46,610 nucleotides of DNA from CAYUAG01 sp964554015 (GCA_964554015.1 CAZKMO010000005.1:1-46610); one strand, 5' to 3'; positions 26,301-35,626 are shown, counted from the stretch's first letter. The notes: generated by a model from the sequence alone, not told the origin. Translations and numbers: made by a program.

Positions 26301-26744
26301 TCCGATCAGCTGTACATCAAAAGGGAGCATGTCCCAATAGGTCTCAACTCCCACCACTTTCCAGGAGGTGCCCATATGTCGACGGCAGGCTTCTTTAACC
26401 ACGGCAAAAGCTTCCGGTAAGATTTCTTCCAGCACTCCCTCGGTAATTTCTTCCTCTTCTTCTTCCAGGTCAGTTATCTGTTTTCGTATATCCTCAATAT
26501 CAACATCCTCATCAACATGAGTACTTTTCAACTCTTGTTTTAAGTCTTGGATCTGGTTTCGTATTGTGGAAACTTTGGTCTGAATTTGTTGTTTAAATTC
26601 TTCGGTCTTATTTTTCAATTCTTCATCAGAAAGATCCGACAGTGTTGTATATATTCTGTTAATTTCATCGACAATCGGCTGAATTTTATTAATTTCCTTT
26701 TCATATTTATTACCGAAAATCTTTTCCATTAATCTATTAATCAT
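23367..26744 (-). CDS. secA: Preprotein translocase ATPase SecA, long form
   Basis: GGAG before the ATG at 26744 supports this start. The 1125-residue protein has Walker A ATGEGKT at 161-167, IIDEVDSVLIDEARTPL, GMTGTAE, MAGRGTDI and GTERHEARRIDRQLRGRSG. A C-terminal SEC-C zinc motif (NDPCPCGSGKKYKHCC) binds SecB or ribosomes. It is about 200 residues longer than E. coli SecA. The extra parts are an acidic coiled insert at about 55-102, a charged insert near 290-370, and an unusually long stretch of about 100 residues between MAGRGTDI and GTERHE. It powers Sec export of the signal-peptide proteins seen in this window. Confidence 0.95.
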   Translation of the reverse strand: MINRLMEKIFGNKYEKEINKIQPIVDEINRIYTTLSDLSDEELKNKTEEFKQQIQTKVSTIRNQIQDLKQELKSTHVDEDVDIEDIRKQITDLEEEEEEITEGVLEEILPEAFAVVKEACRRHMGTSWKVVGVETYWDMLPFDVQLIGAIVLHQGKIAEMATGEGKTLVATMPLYLNALVGRGAHLVTVNDYLAQRDCEWMGKIFEFLGLRIAYIKNDMSTQERKIAYNADITYGTNNEFGFDYLRDNMARTFEDMVQRGHYYAIIDEVDSVLIDEARTPLIISGPVPESHNQYNEMNPKVSQLVREQTLLINRLVKEARELLDKEEGNADYEAGKKLLKAQRGAPKNKRLTKLLGESGIQKLIRSVEADYMRDKKLHILDEELYFVIDEKNNTIDLTDKGRESISPHNPEMFILPDIATQLTEIDEDESLSPQKKQERREEVQTQFSDISEKLHNIGQLLKAYSLFEKDVEYVVTDDGKVMIVDEFTGRLMPGRRFSDGLHQALEAKEEVTVERETQTHATITLQNFFRLYTKLAGMTGTAETEADEFEEIYDLKVVVIPTNEPVRRVDSNDMIYKTRREKYNAIIQEIEDYHASGLPVLVGTVSVEVSETLSRMLKRKNIRHSVLNAKHHAKEAEIVSKAGEPGMVTIATNMAGRGTDIKLGAGVIRYTEDSFEAFAADMGELLKKQVKILVHEIPDNLINKFSTIIKEMKENPQIVNSEDQKRSLISSSDTWDGHNVVLIPKSQGNPLDTKESSGEFVHVKVRDYAEGGLHIIGTERHEARRIDRQLRGRSGRQGDPGSSRFYLSLEDDLMRLFAPERIIGVMDRLGLQEGEVITHSMITKSIERAQKRVEMRNFEIRKHLLEYDDVMNKQREIIYKRRRRALEGENLRDNIYIALEDFIDEQVEIFTENEYAENWDWNGLSNILLKNILLPLPLTDKEKEEIVKNDLKDRLINEAIANYKKKCKALGDEVMAQLEKIATLHTIDEKWKEHLYEMDHLKEGINWRAYGQKDPLIEYKQEGFKAFKEMLESINDEIVEIVFKANIEVEQDLRKQEQRAAAMDMSTRHEDTAGMGFAGQPEGQQEQGGQMGAGKKQPVKVGKKVGRNDPCPCGSGKKYKHCCGR

Positions 26745-26815
26745 ATAATTCTCCGAATTAATTAAATCATTCCTTGTAATTCAACTGGTTATACCTTCAA
26801 TTACTTATACTTACA

Positions 26816-27265
26816 TCATTTATTTTTGTTCAGCAAGCCCTGTCCTTTTTTTTGTATTTTCCCCTGTGCTTTAAATTTTTTATACAGATTATCAATGATT
26901 CCATTCACGAATTTCCCGCTCTTGGCTGTACTAAAAATTTTTGCCAGATCTATAGCCTCATTGATGGAGACCCGAGGGGGAATTTCTTCAAAAAAAAGCA
27001 ACTCACACAATGCTATCTTTAAAATAATTCTGTCAATCACCGCAATCCGATTGTATTCCCAATTATTTACACTCTGGGCAATGTGTTCATTGAGAAATGC
27101 GCTTTCTTCCAGCACTTTCTTTACCAGATGAGAGGCAAAACCATATACTTCCTGAGGTGCCCTGTCTTTAAGTTGATGAAGAAGAGTAGGCAGATCAGCT
27201 CCGGTGAGTTCCTCAGAATACAGGGTTTGTAATGCTAATTCTCGTGCTAATCGTCTTTTTTTCAT
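26816..27265 (-). CDS. nusB: Transcription antitermination factor NusB
   Basis: The 149-residue all-helical protein begins MKKRRLARELALQTLY and holds the family blocks IDRIILKIALCELLF, VSINEAIDLAKIFS and KFVNGIIDNLYKK. With NusE it binds boxA RNA and supports rRNA transcription. The start lies three bases after the recJ stop. Confidence 0.93.
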   Translation of the reverse strand: MKKRRLARELALQTLYSEELTGADLPTLLHQLKDRAPQEVYGFASHLVKKVLEESAFLNEHIAQSVNNWEYNRIAVIDRIILKIALCELLFFEEIPPRVSINEAIDLAKIFSTAKSGKFVNGIIDNLYKKFKAQGKIQKKGQGLLNKNK

Positions 27266-27268
27266 AGT

Positions 27269-28960
27269 CTATTTAATATCTTTTACCCGCAGCTGTATCT
27301 GGGTTTTACCATTCCAATGATTTTCTTCTATTATATAAGCCATATCCAGATCATTTTCTCCGGGACTGAGTCGATAAAATAAATCTCCCAGATTGAATCC
27401 TATGGCATCAAATATTCTGTTATTCTTCCGTACCTTAAATTTTAAATGATTTTTGCCCACAATGCGGGGAGAACCTATCACTTCCAGATTGCGGGACCTA
27501 AAAACAGGCCGCATATTCTTGGGACCGTAGGGTTCAAACAATTTAAGATATTTTAATAGTTGATCATCAATGTCTAACAAGGATATTTCCATATCAATGG
27601 TAATGGTCTTAATCAAATCCTCTTCTGAAATCATATCCAGAGATATTGAATTTAGTTGTTGCCGAAAAGCATTGATTTTATTTTCATCAATGGTCAGGCC
27701 GGCTGCATATTTATGGCCCCCGAATCTGGTTAGATTATCTTTACATAACTTCAGGGCCGAATAAAGATCAAAATTCTTAATACTTCTGGCAGAACCCTTG
27801 CCTATAGATTCTTCAATGGAAATCATAATTACCGGTCTATTAATTTCTTCTGATATCCGGGAAGCAACTATCCCTATTACCCCGGGATGCCATCCCTCTT
27901 TGGCCAGAACCACTACCCGGTCTTGTTCTTTATCAAAAGAGGACTCCAGCATCATCAGTGCTTCATTAAAGGTTCTCTCATCAATATCCCTTCGAATTCT
28001 GTTCTCTGATTCCAGTATCTGCGCCAGATTATCCGCCTGCTGCTGGTTTTGGGTTGTGAGCAGCCGTACACCTCTCTCTGCATTTCCTACCCTGCCGGCT
28101 GCATTGATACGGGGAGCCAGAATAAAAACAATCTGTCCGGTACTGATTTTTTTTCCGGATAATCCTGCCCTATCAATCAGCGAAAAAATTCCAATCCTGT
28201 CTCCTCGGTTAATACATTCCAATCCCTTTTTAACAAAAAGTCTGTTCTCATCAATAAGAGGTACTATATCAGCCGCAGTACCCAGGGCTACTAAGTCTAA
28301 AAATTGTTTGCTATTCTCTTCCTCACCCTGTAACTGTTTATTTATTCCCTGAATGAGCTTAAATGCCACTCCCACGCCGGCTAGTTCCTTAAAAGGATAA
28401 GTGCAGCCCTCCTGTTTGGGATTCAAAATGGCAGTTGCCCTGGGAAGCATACCTCCCGGTTCATGATGATCACAAATGATGGTATCTATTCCCTGCTCTT
28501 GAGCCCGTATTATCTGAGTAGTCCCTTTAATACCACAATCAACAGTGATAAGAAGGTCTGTATTGTTCTCCACTGCATTTTTAATTCCCTGATCAGACAA
28601 ACCATATCCTTCTTTAAGTCTGTCCGGTATATGGTAATGGACATCCCCTCCTAATTGTTCCAGAAATATCTTTAACATGCTTACCGAGGTAACTCCATCA
28701 ACATCATAATCACCGTAGATAAAAATTTTTTCTTTATGCTCTAATGCCTGTATGATTCTTTTAACTGCCTTATCCATATCTTTCATCAAATAAGGGTCAT
28801 AGGAATCACTCCATTGCGTTTTGAAAAAAGATTTGATCTTTTCCTGGGTATCAAAATTACGATTTAATAATATATTGGCAACTATGTGTGGGAGTTCAAA
28901 AGAGGAGACTAACCGTTGTATCTCCTTGCTATCTGCTGTTTTTATTACATTCCATTTCAT
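27269..28960 (-). CDS. recJ: Single-strand DNA-specific exonuclease RecJ
   Basis: The 563-residue protein has the DHH motifs: GDYDVDGVTS at 83-92, VDCGIKG, the family DHH triad in ICDHHEPG, GTAADIVPL, and the DHHA1 block with RINAAGRVG and FGGHKYAAGL. A C-terminal OB-like domain follows. It degrades 5' single-stranded DNA ends in recombination and mismatch repair. The gene ends with TAG, so TAG is a normal stop in this organism. Confidence 0.94.
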   Translation of the reverse strand: MKWNVIKTADSKEIQRLVSSFELPHIVANILLNRNFDTQEKIKSFFKTQWSDSYDPYLMKDMDKAVKRIIQALEHKEKIFIYGDYDVDGVTSVSMLKIFLEQLGGDVHYHIPDRLKEGYGLSDQGIKNAVENNTDLLITVDCGIKGTTQIIRAQEQGIDTIICDHHEPGGMLPRATAILNPKQEGCTYPFKELAGVGVAFKLIQGINKQLQGEEENSKQFLDLVALGTAADIVPLIDENRLFVKKGLECINRGDRIGIFSLIDRAGLSGKKISTGQIVFILAPRINAAGRVGNAERGVRLLTTQNQQQADNLAQILESENRIRRDIDERTFNEALMMLESSFDKEQDRVVVLAKEGWHPGVIGIVASRISEEINRPVIMISIEESIGKGSARSIKNFDLYSALKLCKDNLTRFGGHKYAAGLTIDENKINAFRQQLNSISLDMISEEDLIKTITIDMEISLLDIDDQLLKYLKLFEPYGPKNMRPVFRSRNLEVIGSPRIVGKNHLKFKVRKNNRIFDAIGFNLGDLFYRLSPGENDLDMAYIIEENHWNGKTQIQLRVKDIK

Positions 28961-28983
28961 ATTATTAAAGACCCTGGATACTC

Positions 28984-29385
28984 AAGGGCAGAACGATAAG
29001 CCGGATTCTGTTTTCCCCTGCAGGAAATGGTGATCATTTATCTTAAGGGGGATATCTGTAAACAGATATCCCTGCTGCGGCCTACCCATGAGTCAGACGA
29101 AACGGACCATTTCGTAATATATTCCTCATCTATTTGGCCTTGCTCCGGATGGGGTTTTCCCTGTCGTTCTGCGTCACCGCAAAACCGGTGAGCTCTTACC
29201 TCACCTTTTCACCCTTACTCAACAGAACCGTGGTTCGGTTAAGCGGTTATTTTCTGTGGCACTTTCCGTCATTCCTTTGGGGGGAATGCCTCCGATTAAA
29301 GGAGCATCCTGTCCTGTGGAGTCCGGACTTTCCTCAGGATTATATGTTAGATAATTATAATCCCGCGACCACCTGTTCTGCCCTT
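28984..29385 (-). ncRNA. rnpB: RNase P RNA (bacterial)
   Basis: The minus strand carries the universal 5' block GAGGAAAGTCCGGACTCC (near 29335-29318) and the 3' block ACAGAATCCGGCTTATCG (near 29011-28994). The ends pair as helix P1 (AAGGGCAGAAC with GTTCTGCCCTT), which sets the limits at 29385 and 28984, about 402 nt. It is the catalytic RNA that trims tRNA 5' ends; its protein, rnpA, is also in this window. It lies between two protein genes of the same strand and was probably cotranscribed with them. Confidence 0.95.
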
Positions 29386-29395
29386 AATATATTCT

Positions 29396-29812
29396 CTACT
29401 CAATAATTTGTTTTTTTAGCCGTATCGCTCTTCTAGCTAAACTATCTGCTTCTTTATTCTGTTCCCTTGGTATATAAACAATTTTTACCTTGTAGGAAGC
29501 CGAGGTAATTAAATTCTGTACTGTATCAAACAATTCTTTAATATGTTTTTGTTTTACTTTATAGAATCCCTTAATTTGATTAACCACCAGCAGGCTGTCC
29601 GAATGAACAATTAAAGTATCCATATTATATTTTTTTGTCAACTGTAAACAAGCTATTAATGCCTGATATTCAGCAATATTATTGGTAGCATTTCCAATAT
29701 AATTACCGAACGTTTCCAGAGTATCTTTATTATCACCTTTAATTATCACTCCGTAACCAGCATCGCCTGGATTACCCTGGCAGGAACCATCAATATAGCA
29801 GAAGAGAGTCAT
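29396..29812 (-). CDS. Ribonuclease H-like protein (RNase HI fold)
   Basis: The 138-residue protein has all four RNase H acids: D in CYIDGSCQGNPG, E in NIAEYQALIACL, D in IVHSDSLLVVNQ, and D in EADSLARRA. It lacks the basic-protrusion handle of E. coli RNase HI, as is common in archaeal and Firmicutes-type enzymes. It probably cleaves RNA in RNA:DNA hybrids. Its ATG overlaps the stop of the zinc-ribbon gene by ATGA, and its own stop directly borders the rnpB precursor. Confidence 0.88.
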   Translation of the reverse strand: MTLFCYIDGSCQGNPGDAGYGVIIKGDNKDTLETFGNYIGNATNNIAEYQALIACLQLTKKYNMDTLIVHSDSLLVVNQIKGFYKVKQKHIKELFDTVQNLITSASYKVKIVYIPREQNKEADSLARRAIRLKKQIIE

Positions 29813-30534
29813 ATCTTTTCCTTGGATACATTACTGTCCCAGATGAGTATACGTCCACAAACCTCACATAGATGTAACTGTTTCATAGAACGAATTTCCA
29901 GTATTTTCTGAGTAGGAAGTCTTTTGGAACAGCCACCACAGGAACCATTCTGTATGGGAACCACAGCCAATCCTCCTTTAGCTTTTCTAATTCGATCATA
30001 CATTGCCAAATGGCGGTCATTAATTTTGGAAATTAGCTGGTTTTTTTTATCCTTCAGAGTTATTTCTTCTTTTTCAGTTTTGGCATTTTTCTTTTCCAGC
30101 TCCGCTTCCTTAATCTTAAGATTTTGGGTTAATGATTCCAGTTCCTTTTTATCCTCATCAATTTCAGCAGTAAGCCTTTCCTCCTGATCCATTAATGAAA
30201 TCACTTTTTCTTCATTTTCATCAATACTGTTAGTAACATTATCAATCTCTGAGGTAACTGCATCATATTCCTTATTATTGGTCACTTCATATAATTGTTC
30301 CTGGTATTTTTGTTTTTTCTTTTGAAAATCTTCAATTTCTACTTGGATTAATTTGAGTGATGTCTTGGTCTGATTCAAATCTGTTTTTTTTGCTTTATAC
30401 TGATTTTCCGCTTCTTCCAGCTCTTTATGTAACATATTAATTTGATGGGGAAGGTTGCCTTTCAATTCCTGGATGAATTGCAGTTCCGAATCGATACTTT
30501 GAAGTTCTTTAAGTTTTTCAATTAATTCTTGCAA
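29809..30534 (-). CDS. Coiled-coil protein with C-terminal C4 zinc ribbon (DUF164-type)
   Basis: The start is a TTG at 30534 with a strong AGGAGG six bases upstream. The 241-residue protein is a long coiled coil (about 1-175; heptad-like, rich in E, K, L). It ends in a four-cysteine zinc ribbon (GSCGGCSKRLP, HLCEVCGRI; about 195-230). The family is widespread and poorly understood; nucleic-acid binding is a fair guess. It is coupled to the RNase H gene by ATGA overlap. Confidence 0.82.
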   Translation of the reverse strand: MQELIEKLKELQSIDSELQFIQELKGNLPHQINMLHKELEEAENQYKAKKTDLNQTKTSLKLIQVEIEDFQKKKQKYQEQLYEVTNNKEYDAVTSEIDNVTNSIDENEEKVISLMDQEERLTAEIDEDKKELESLTQNLKIKEAELEKKNAKTEKEEITLKDKKNQLISKINDRHLAMYDRIRKAKGGLAVVPIQNGSCGGCSKRLPTQKILEIRSMKQLHLCEVCGRILIWDSNVSKEKI

Positions 30535-30572
30535 AAATGCCTCCTGTATCGTTTCATATTGTGCCTAAAATA

Positions 30573-30603
30573 AAAAAAGTGCCCCTTATATAAGGTGCAC
30601 TTT
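30573..30603 (-). terminator. Intrinsic terminator after the tRNA
   Basis: AAAGTGC (30576-30582) pairs with GCACTTT (30597-30603), and the inner CCTTATATAAGG is itself a palindrome. On the minus strand the T-run follows immediately. It separates the tRNA and dnaG transcript from the zinc-ribbon gene. Confidence 0.8.
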
Positions 30604-30697
30604 AAAAATAATGTGCTTTATATCAATGTCAATATTTTTACTTTCTTTTCTAACCCCGTTAATGTTTCTTACTCCTTATAGAAATTATCAAATCCGG

Positions 30698-30771
30698 TGG
30701 GCCCAGAAGGACTCGAACCTTCGACCGACGGATTATGAGTCCGTTGCTCTAACCAACTGAGCTATGGGCCC
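30698..30771 (-). tRNA. tRNA with anticodon CAT (elongator Met, or Ile2 if lysidine-modified)
   Basis: The minus strand folds into a perfect cloverleaf: acceptor GGGCCCA/TGGGCCC, D-stem GCTC/GAGC, anticodon stem ACGGA/TCCGT around CTCATAA, T-stem GAAGG/CCTTC with TTCGAGT. The discriminator is A. The next bases are CCG, so the CCA end is not encoded and must be added. The D-loop and stems rule out the initiator type. It lies 44 bases past dnaG and before a terminator. Confidence 0.95.
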
Positions 30772-30815
30772 CACATTATTACGAACATTTATTATAATAA
30801 AATCTTTTTACTTTT

Positions 30816-32615
30816 TCAACTTTTTTTTTCAATTTTTTTAAAAATTACTTCCCTCATTTCATTTGATAAAGATACCAGCTGCTTCTTTAATCTAAAGTAT
30901 TCATCCTGTAATTTACTCACATCCCTTTTTTCTTTCTGCTGCCTGCGTATTTGTTCCTGATAGTTTTTAATTCTCTCTCTTAAACTTCTTTTTTTGATGG
31001 CAACAATACAATCTGCACAAAGTCTATTATAATCATCACCCTTGGTAATTGTATCCTTTTTTCTGGCCAGCAGGGCTGTAAGATAGGATTTAATTTTTGG
31101 CTTTTCTGTAAATCTATCCATTATCTCATTTTCACTGTTTATTTTATGGGCAGAATAATCTTTATAAATTGCAAATAAAATTGTATTGGATTTAATATCA
31201 TCTTCAGATACAAAATTAAAAATAACGTCTGCCCATTGATTAAAATCTTCCAGAAGAAACATTATCAGTATATCCTCCGCATTCCGGGGATGATCGATTT
31301 TTGTATTCTGACCAGTATTATTGCTACTTCCGGTTTTTTTATAGGTATGTAAAAATTTTTCCTCTATACCAACTTTTTCAGATATTTCCTTAATATAAAA
31401 ATTTCTTTCCAGAGGATCTGAAATATTTTGAACTGTATTCACCAGATATTTTGCCGCTTCTGCTTTGGCATTGGGAGTGTTCAGACTGTTATTTGATTTT
31501 AACTGCTCTAGATGAAAATCAATAAAGGTTTGAGCTGATTCGATAAATTCATTCATAACTTTTTTACTTTTTCGGAATAAAAGCGTATCAGGATCAACTC
31601 CCTGAGGAAGGGGAGCAATAGTAACCCGCATACCAGCTTTAAACAATACCTCCACTCCCCGCAAGGCAGCTTTAAATCCAGCCGAATCACCATCAAAAAG
31701 CAAGGTAACATTTCGGGAATAACGGGCTAATATGTGAGCCTGATTATCAGTTAAGGCCGTGCCCAGAGTGGAAACCGCATTATCAAATTCACTTTGGTGA
31801 AGCCGCATTACATCAGTGTATCCTTCCACCAGCAGTATCCTATCCTTTTGCCTGATACTGTTTTTAGCCCAATCTAATCCATATAGCTGAGATCCCTTTT
31901 TATAAATCATGGTTTCAGGAGAATTGATATACTTGGGCTGATTCTTGATTTCCACAATAATTCTTCCCCCAAATGCAATCACCTTACCAGTGGGGTTGGA
32001 AATGGAAAAGATGATTCTCCCTCTGAATCGGTCATAATAGCCGGATCCGTCTTTTCGTTTTATTATCAAACCTGCTTTTTCCAAATGCTGTAGGGGAAGA
32101 TTGGAGCGTTTGGCCATAAGAATTAGACCATCCCATCGGTTGGGGGCATAACCGATATTAAATTTTTTTATGGTTTCAGAAGAAAATCCTCTCTGCTTAA
32201 TATAGCTAAGTGCTCTGGCTCCTGCCTGGGTTTGGTACAGACAGGAAATAAAAAAGTCCTTGGCTGTATTATTAGTATAGTAGAGAATTTCTGTTTCATA
32301 AGAATCAGCTTCATCCACCTGTTCTGCGGGTAACGATATTCCATATCTATCAGCCAGTATATGCACAGCTTCCGGAAAACTTATATTTTCGATTTCCATT
32401 ATGAAATTAAAGACATCTCCACCCGCACCGCAACCGAAACAATGATATAATCCTTTTACTGTATCCACACTAAAGGAGGGGGTTTTCTCCTGATGAAAAG
32501 GACATAATCCCATTAAGGACTTTCCTTTTTTCTTAAGGGTGACATAATCGGAAATAACTTCAGCGATATCGGCACTTTCCCGGATTTGCTGTATTTTATC
32601 CTCAGAAACTTTCAT
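30816..32615 (-). CDS. dnaG: DNA primase DnaG
   Basis: The 599-residue protein has the CHC2 zinc finger (C38, H41, C59, C62), the RNA polymerase core, and the Toprim motifs ILLVEGYTDVM and LLFDGDSAG. The C-terminal helical domain that contacts DnaB follows (about 430-599). It makes primers for replication. Its ATG overlaps the mutS2 stop by ATGA. The company of rpsU a few genes upstream recalls the rpsU-dnaG-rpoD operon, but rpoD is absent. Confidence 0.94.
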   Translation of the reverse strand: MKVSEDKIQQIRESADIAEVISDYVTLKKKGKSLMGLCPFHQEKTPSFSVDTVKGLYHCFGCGAGGDVFNFIMEIENISFPEAVHILADRYGISLPAEQVDEADSYETEILYYTNNTAKDFFISCLYQTQAGARALSYIKQRGFSSETIKKFNIGYAPNRWDGLILMAKRSNLPLQHLEKAGLIIKRKDGSGYYDRFRGRIIFSISNPTGKVIAFGGRIIVEIKNQPKYINSPETMIYKKGSQLYGLDWAKNSIRQKDRILLVEGYTDVMRLHQSEFDNAVSTLGTALTDNQAHILARYSRNVTLLFDGDSAGFKAALRGVEVLFKAGMRVTIAPLPQGVDPDTLLFRKSKKVMNEFIESAQTFIDFHLEQLKSNNSLNTPNAKAEAAKYLVNTVQNISDPLERNFYIKEISEKVGIEEKFLHTYKKTGSSNNTGQNTKIDHPRNAEDILIMFLLEDFNQWADVIFNFVSEDDIKSNTILFAIYKDYSAHKINSENEIMDRFTEKPKIKSYLTALLARKKDTITKGDDYNRLCADCIVAIKKRSLRERIKNYQEQIRRQQKEKRDVSKLQDEYFRLKKQLVSLSNEMREVIFKKIEKKS

Positions 32616-34972
32616 TTTATCTCTACTATGGTTACTCCTGTATCTCCTTCATTCCATTTTCCCAGACGGAAATCTTTTACCAGGGAATGATTTCTCAGAT
32701 GTCTGCCAATGACTTCCCGCAAAATCCCGGTTCCCTTGCCATGAATAATTCTGACTATCTGAAATCCCGCCATAGCCGCATCACTTAAGTATTTATCCAC
32801 GGTGAATACCGCATCTTCGGCCCGCATGCCCCGCAGATCGATTTCATCCCTGATAGTATCTGAAACATCATTTACAGACAATAGGTTTGCTTCCGGTACT
32901 TCCTGTTGCTTTTGACCGGATGCGGAGGACAATTCAAGTTCTTGCCGGGGTACTTTAAGTCGTACACCGTCCCAGTCAACCAAAACTCTTTCTGTACTAT
33001 CCGGTTCCGAAATTATTGTACCCTTTCCGGCATGGCCATGCCAAAAAACAAAGTCTCCTTTTCCTAAAGGTACTTTTTTAGCACATTCCTTATTTCGCTG
33101 TAATTGTTTAATTTTTTCTTTCTGCTGCGCCAAAGTTTCTTTAGCTGCTTTAATAGCTGATTTTTCCGCCTGTTTTTCCTTGATTGCCTTAATTATATTT
33201 TCTATTTCAACATTGGCATTTTTTAAAAAATTTTCTGCCTCTTCAACTATTTTTTTCTTTTTCTCTTGACCTTGAGTGGTGATCTCGTCCAATCGTTCTT
33301 GATATAAGTTCACCAGACCCTCTAGTTTCAAATGTTTTATTTCAGCTTCTTTGCTTAACCGGGAAGATCGCTGTATTTCTTTTTCCAGCTGAACAATAAG
33401 CGTATCCAGCCTTCCCCGTTCTTCTCCCACCCTTTTCCGGGCTTTACTTAATATATTTTTATTCATTCCATATTTTTGGGCAATTTCAAAAGCATAGGAT
33501 GATCCCGGCAATCCCATTTGAAATCGATAAGAAGGGGAAAGTTTCTCACTGTCGAAAAGCATAGAACCGTTTTCAATATATTGGTGCTGACTGGCAAAAA
33601 CCTTTAAAGCCCCCATGTGAGTGGAGGCAAGAGTCAAACATCCCATATCAGTTAAATACTCCAATATAACTTCTGCCAGAGCTGCTCCTTCAGTGGGATC
33701 AGTGGAAGAGCCGATTTCATCCACCAGCACCAGACTGCTGGCATCACTTTTCTTCAGAATGCCGTTTAAGGTTTCAATATGGGAGGAAAAGGTGGAAAGG
33801 TCATGTTGAATGGACTGATGATCGCCAATAGCGGCAAAAATACCGGAAAAAAAGGGGAAAGAGGATCCTTCCTCTGCCGGAATATGAAATCCAAAATTAT
33901 GCATTAAAGAAAGCAGCCCTACTGTTTTCAGGGCAACCGTTTTCCCTCCTGCATTGGGTCCGGTGATGATCACAGTTCTTCTATTTTGATCCATTTCAAG
34001 GGATAAGGGTACTACCTCGTCTTTAGAATTTCGTAAAAGAAGTAGGGGATGTCGACCATTTATCAATTTCAATTTTCCCTTCCTATTTATTTCTGCAGGG
34101 ATACAATCCAGCTGCAGGGAAAATTGGGCTTTGGCGTAAATGGTATCCAAAAATCCAAATGTCTTAATATTGGTCCGAATATCAGATATATTATCTCTGA
34201 CCTTTCTGGTGACTTCTTTTAAAATTCGTTCTATCTCTCTGTTTTTTTCCGATTCCAGTTCACGGATCTGATTATTCAGTTCAATGACCTCCAGGGGTTC
34301 CACAAACAGAGTAGCACCACTGGCAGATTGATCAATCACAATTCCCTTCACTCGACTGCGGTTTTCTTCTTTGAGAGGCAGGGCCAGACGTCCCTGTCGT
34401 ATAACCAAATTTTCATCCCGGGCATACCCTTGGGATATCAGTGCTTTTAAGGTTGCTTCCAGCTTTCTGCGAACCTTAATGTGAGTACTCTCTATAGTCT
34501 TCTGTAGGGTATATAATTTTTGGGAAGCTCTGGGTTTTATGTTTCCCTGTGAATCAAAAATTTTTCCTATTTCCTGCTGAAGAGAAGCCAGATAGTTGAA
34601 GGTATTGGTTATTTTTTTTAAAAGAGGGTATTTATCCCTTCGCTGATTAATATATTTTTTTATTTTTTCCCCAATTCGCAAAAATCCCAGCAGCATAAAC
34701 AGCCCCGGGGGATTTATAAAACTGCCTTCAAAGGTTGCTTTTTCAATATGCGGCCCTAAATCACCGTATCCCTGCAGGGGAAAGGGATCATCATACCGAA
34801 GAAGTGCTGCCATTTCTGTCACCCTATCCAGTTCCTTCTTAAGTAAATCTTTCTTATTAAAGGCAGTAAGGGAAGTCATTTCTTCTTTCCCTTCCTGGGA
34901 TACTATATGCGTAAGAACCTCTTCTATGACAATATCAAATTCCAGTGAGATTGTATTAAATGAATTATCCAT
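32612..34972 (-). CDS. mutS2: Endonuclease MutS2
   Basis: The 786-residue protein has the MutS-type ATPase (Walker A GPNAGGKT at 338-345, STFSSHIETL, Walker B LVLVDEIGSSTDPTEGAAL). A long coiled coil follows (about 510-625), then a KOW-like patch (GDFVFWHGHAGKGTI), and a C-terminal Smr nuclease domain (IDLRGMRAEDA, IIHGKGTGILR). MutS2 suppresses recombination and, in Bacillus, acts on collided ribosomes. It lacks the MutS mismatch-recognition domain, as expected. Confidence 0.94.
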   Translation of the reverse strand: MDNSFNTISLEFDIVIEEVLTHIVSQEGKEEMTSLTAFNKKDLLKKELDRVTEMAALLRYDDPFPLQGYGDLGPHIEKATFEGSFINPPGLFMLLGFLRIGEKIKKYINQRRDKYPLLKKITNTFNYLASLQQEIGKIFDSQGNIKPRASQKLYTLQKTIESTHIKVRRKLEATLKALISQGYARDENLVIRQGRLALPLKEENRSRVKGIVIDQSASGATLFVEPLEVIELNNQIRELESEKNREIERILKEVTRKVRDNISDIRTNIKTFGFLDTIYAKAQFSLQLDCIPAEINRKGKLKLINGRHPLLLLRNSKDEVVPLSLEMDQNRRTVIITGPNAGGKTVALKTVGLLSLMHNFGFHIPAEEGSSFPFFSGIFAAIGDHQSIQHDLSTFSSHIETLNGILKKSDASSLVLVDEIGSSTDPTEGAALAEVILEYLTDMGCLTLASTHMGALKVFASQHQYIENGSMLFDSEKLSPSYRFQMGLPGSSYAFEIAQKYGMNKNILSKARKRVGEERGRLDTLIVQLEKEIQRSSRLSKEAEIKHLKLEGLVNLYQERLDEITTQGQEKKKKIVEEAENFLKNANVEIENIIKAIKEKQAEKSAIKAAKETLAQQKEKIKQLQRNKECAKKVPLGKGDFVFWHGHAGKGTIISEPDSTERVLVDWDGVRLKVPRQELELSSASGQKQQEVPEANLLSVNDVSDTIRDEIDLRGMRAEDAVFTVDKYLSDAAMAGFQIVRIIHGKGTGILREVIGRHLRNHSLVKDFRLGKWNEGDTGVTIVEIK

Positions 34973-35002
34973 TTTATGGTCTATGTTCTTATCCCCCTGA
35001 TT

Positions 35003-35626
35003 TTACTTGACATCATGATCGGGGGATTCTTCTTTCTGATTCGTCTCTGGTAGAGATTCAATTTTATCAGATACTATTTTATCCACTGCTTTTTGGGATT
35101 CGGCAGTAAGCCCCTGCTTTACTTCCCGATAAAAATCTTCTGTCTTGGGAAAAGCTGTTTTTATAACATTGAACACGGCCGGAGCAACGGTACTAATGGG
35201 GGAAAATAACAGAGAGTTTTCTTGCTCTTTCTCAACCCTTTCCGAAAGAGGAATTATTGATATCAAAAGAACTAAGAGACTGGCAATAAGACTCCCCTTC
35301 AATAATCCGATTAACAGTCCGCCTCCTCTGTCCACCCATCCTAAAAATGTCCATTTAACGATTTGCCGAATTCTTCCGGCAATATATCTGAACAGTATAA
35401 TGATCAACATAAATATCACCAAGAAAGCCACTGTATTGACTAGCATATCCGGCAGGTGAATGAATTTCTGGATCAAACCGCTAAGGTCACTTTTGAGCCG
35501 CAAGGCAACCAAATAACCAATCAATAAACCGATAAAAGTAAATATCTCCAGCACCATTCCTTTAAACAATCCTTTGACGCAGAATATTCCCAGAATAAGC
35601 AGAATAATTAAATCAAATGTATTCAT
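35003..35626 (-). CDS. CvpA family membrane protein
   Basis: The 207-residue protein has four membrane helices within the first 135 residues and the CvpA-like start NTFDLIILLILGIFCVKGLFKG. A DRGGGLLIGLLKG loop and a charged tail follow. CvpA proteins affect colicin V export and envelope functions; the precise job is unknown. It precedes mutS2 with a 30-base gap, a common pairing. Confidence 0.85.
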   Translation of the reverse strand: MNTFDLIILLILGIFCVKGLFKGMVLEIFTFIGLLIGYLVALRLKSDLSGLIQKFIHLPDMLVNTVAFLVIFMLIIILFRYIAGRIRQIVKWTFLGWVDRGGGLLIGLLKGSLIASLLVLLISIIPLSERVEKEQENSLLFSPISTVAPAVFNVIKTAFPKTEDFYREVKQGLTAESQKAVDKIVSDKIESLPETNQKEESPDHDVK

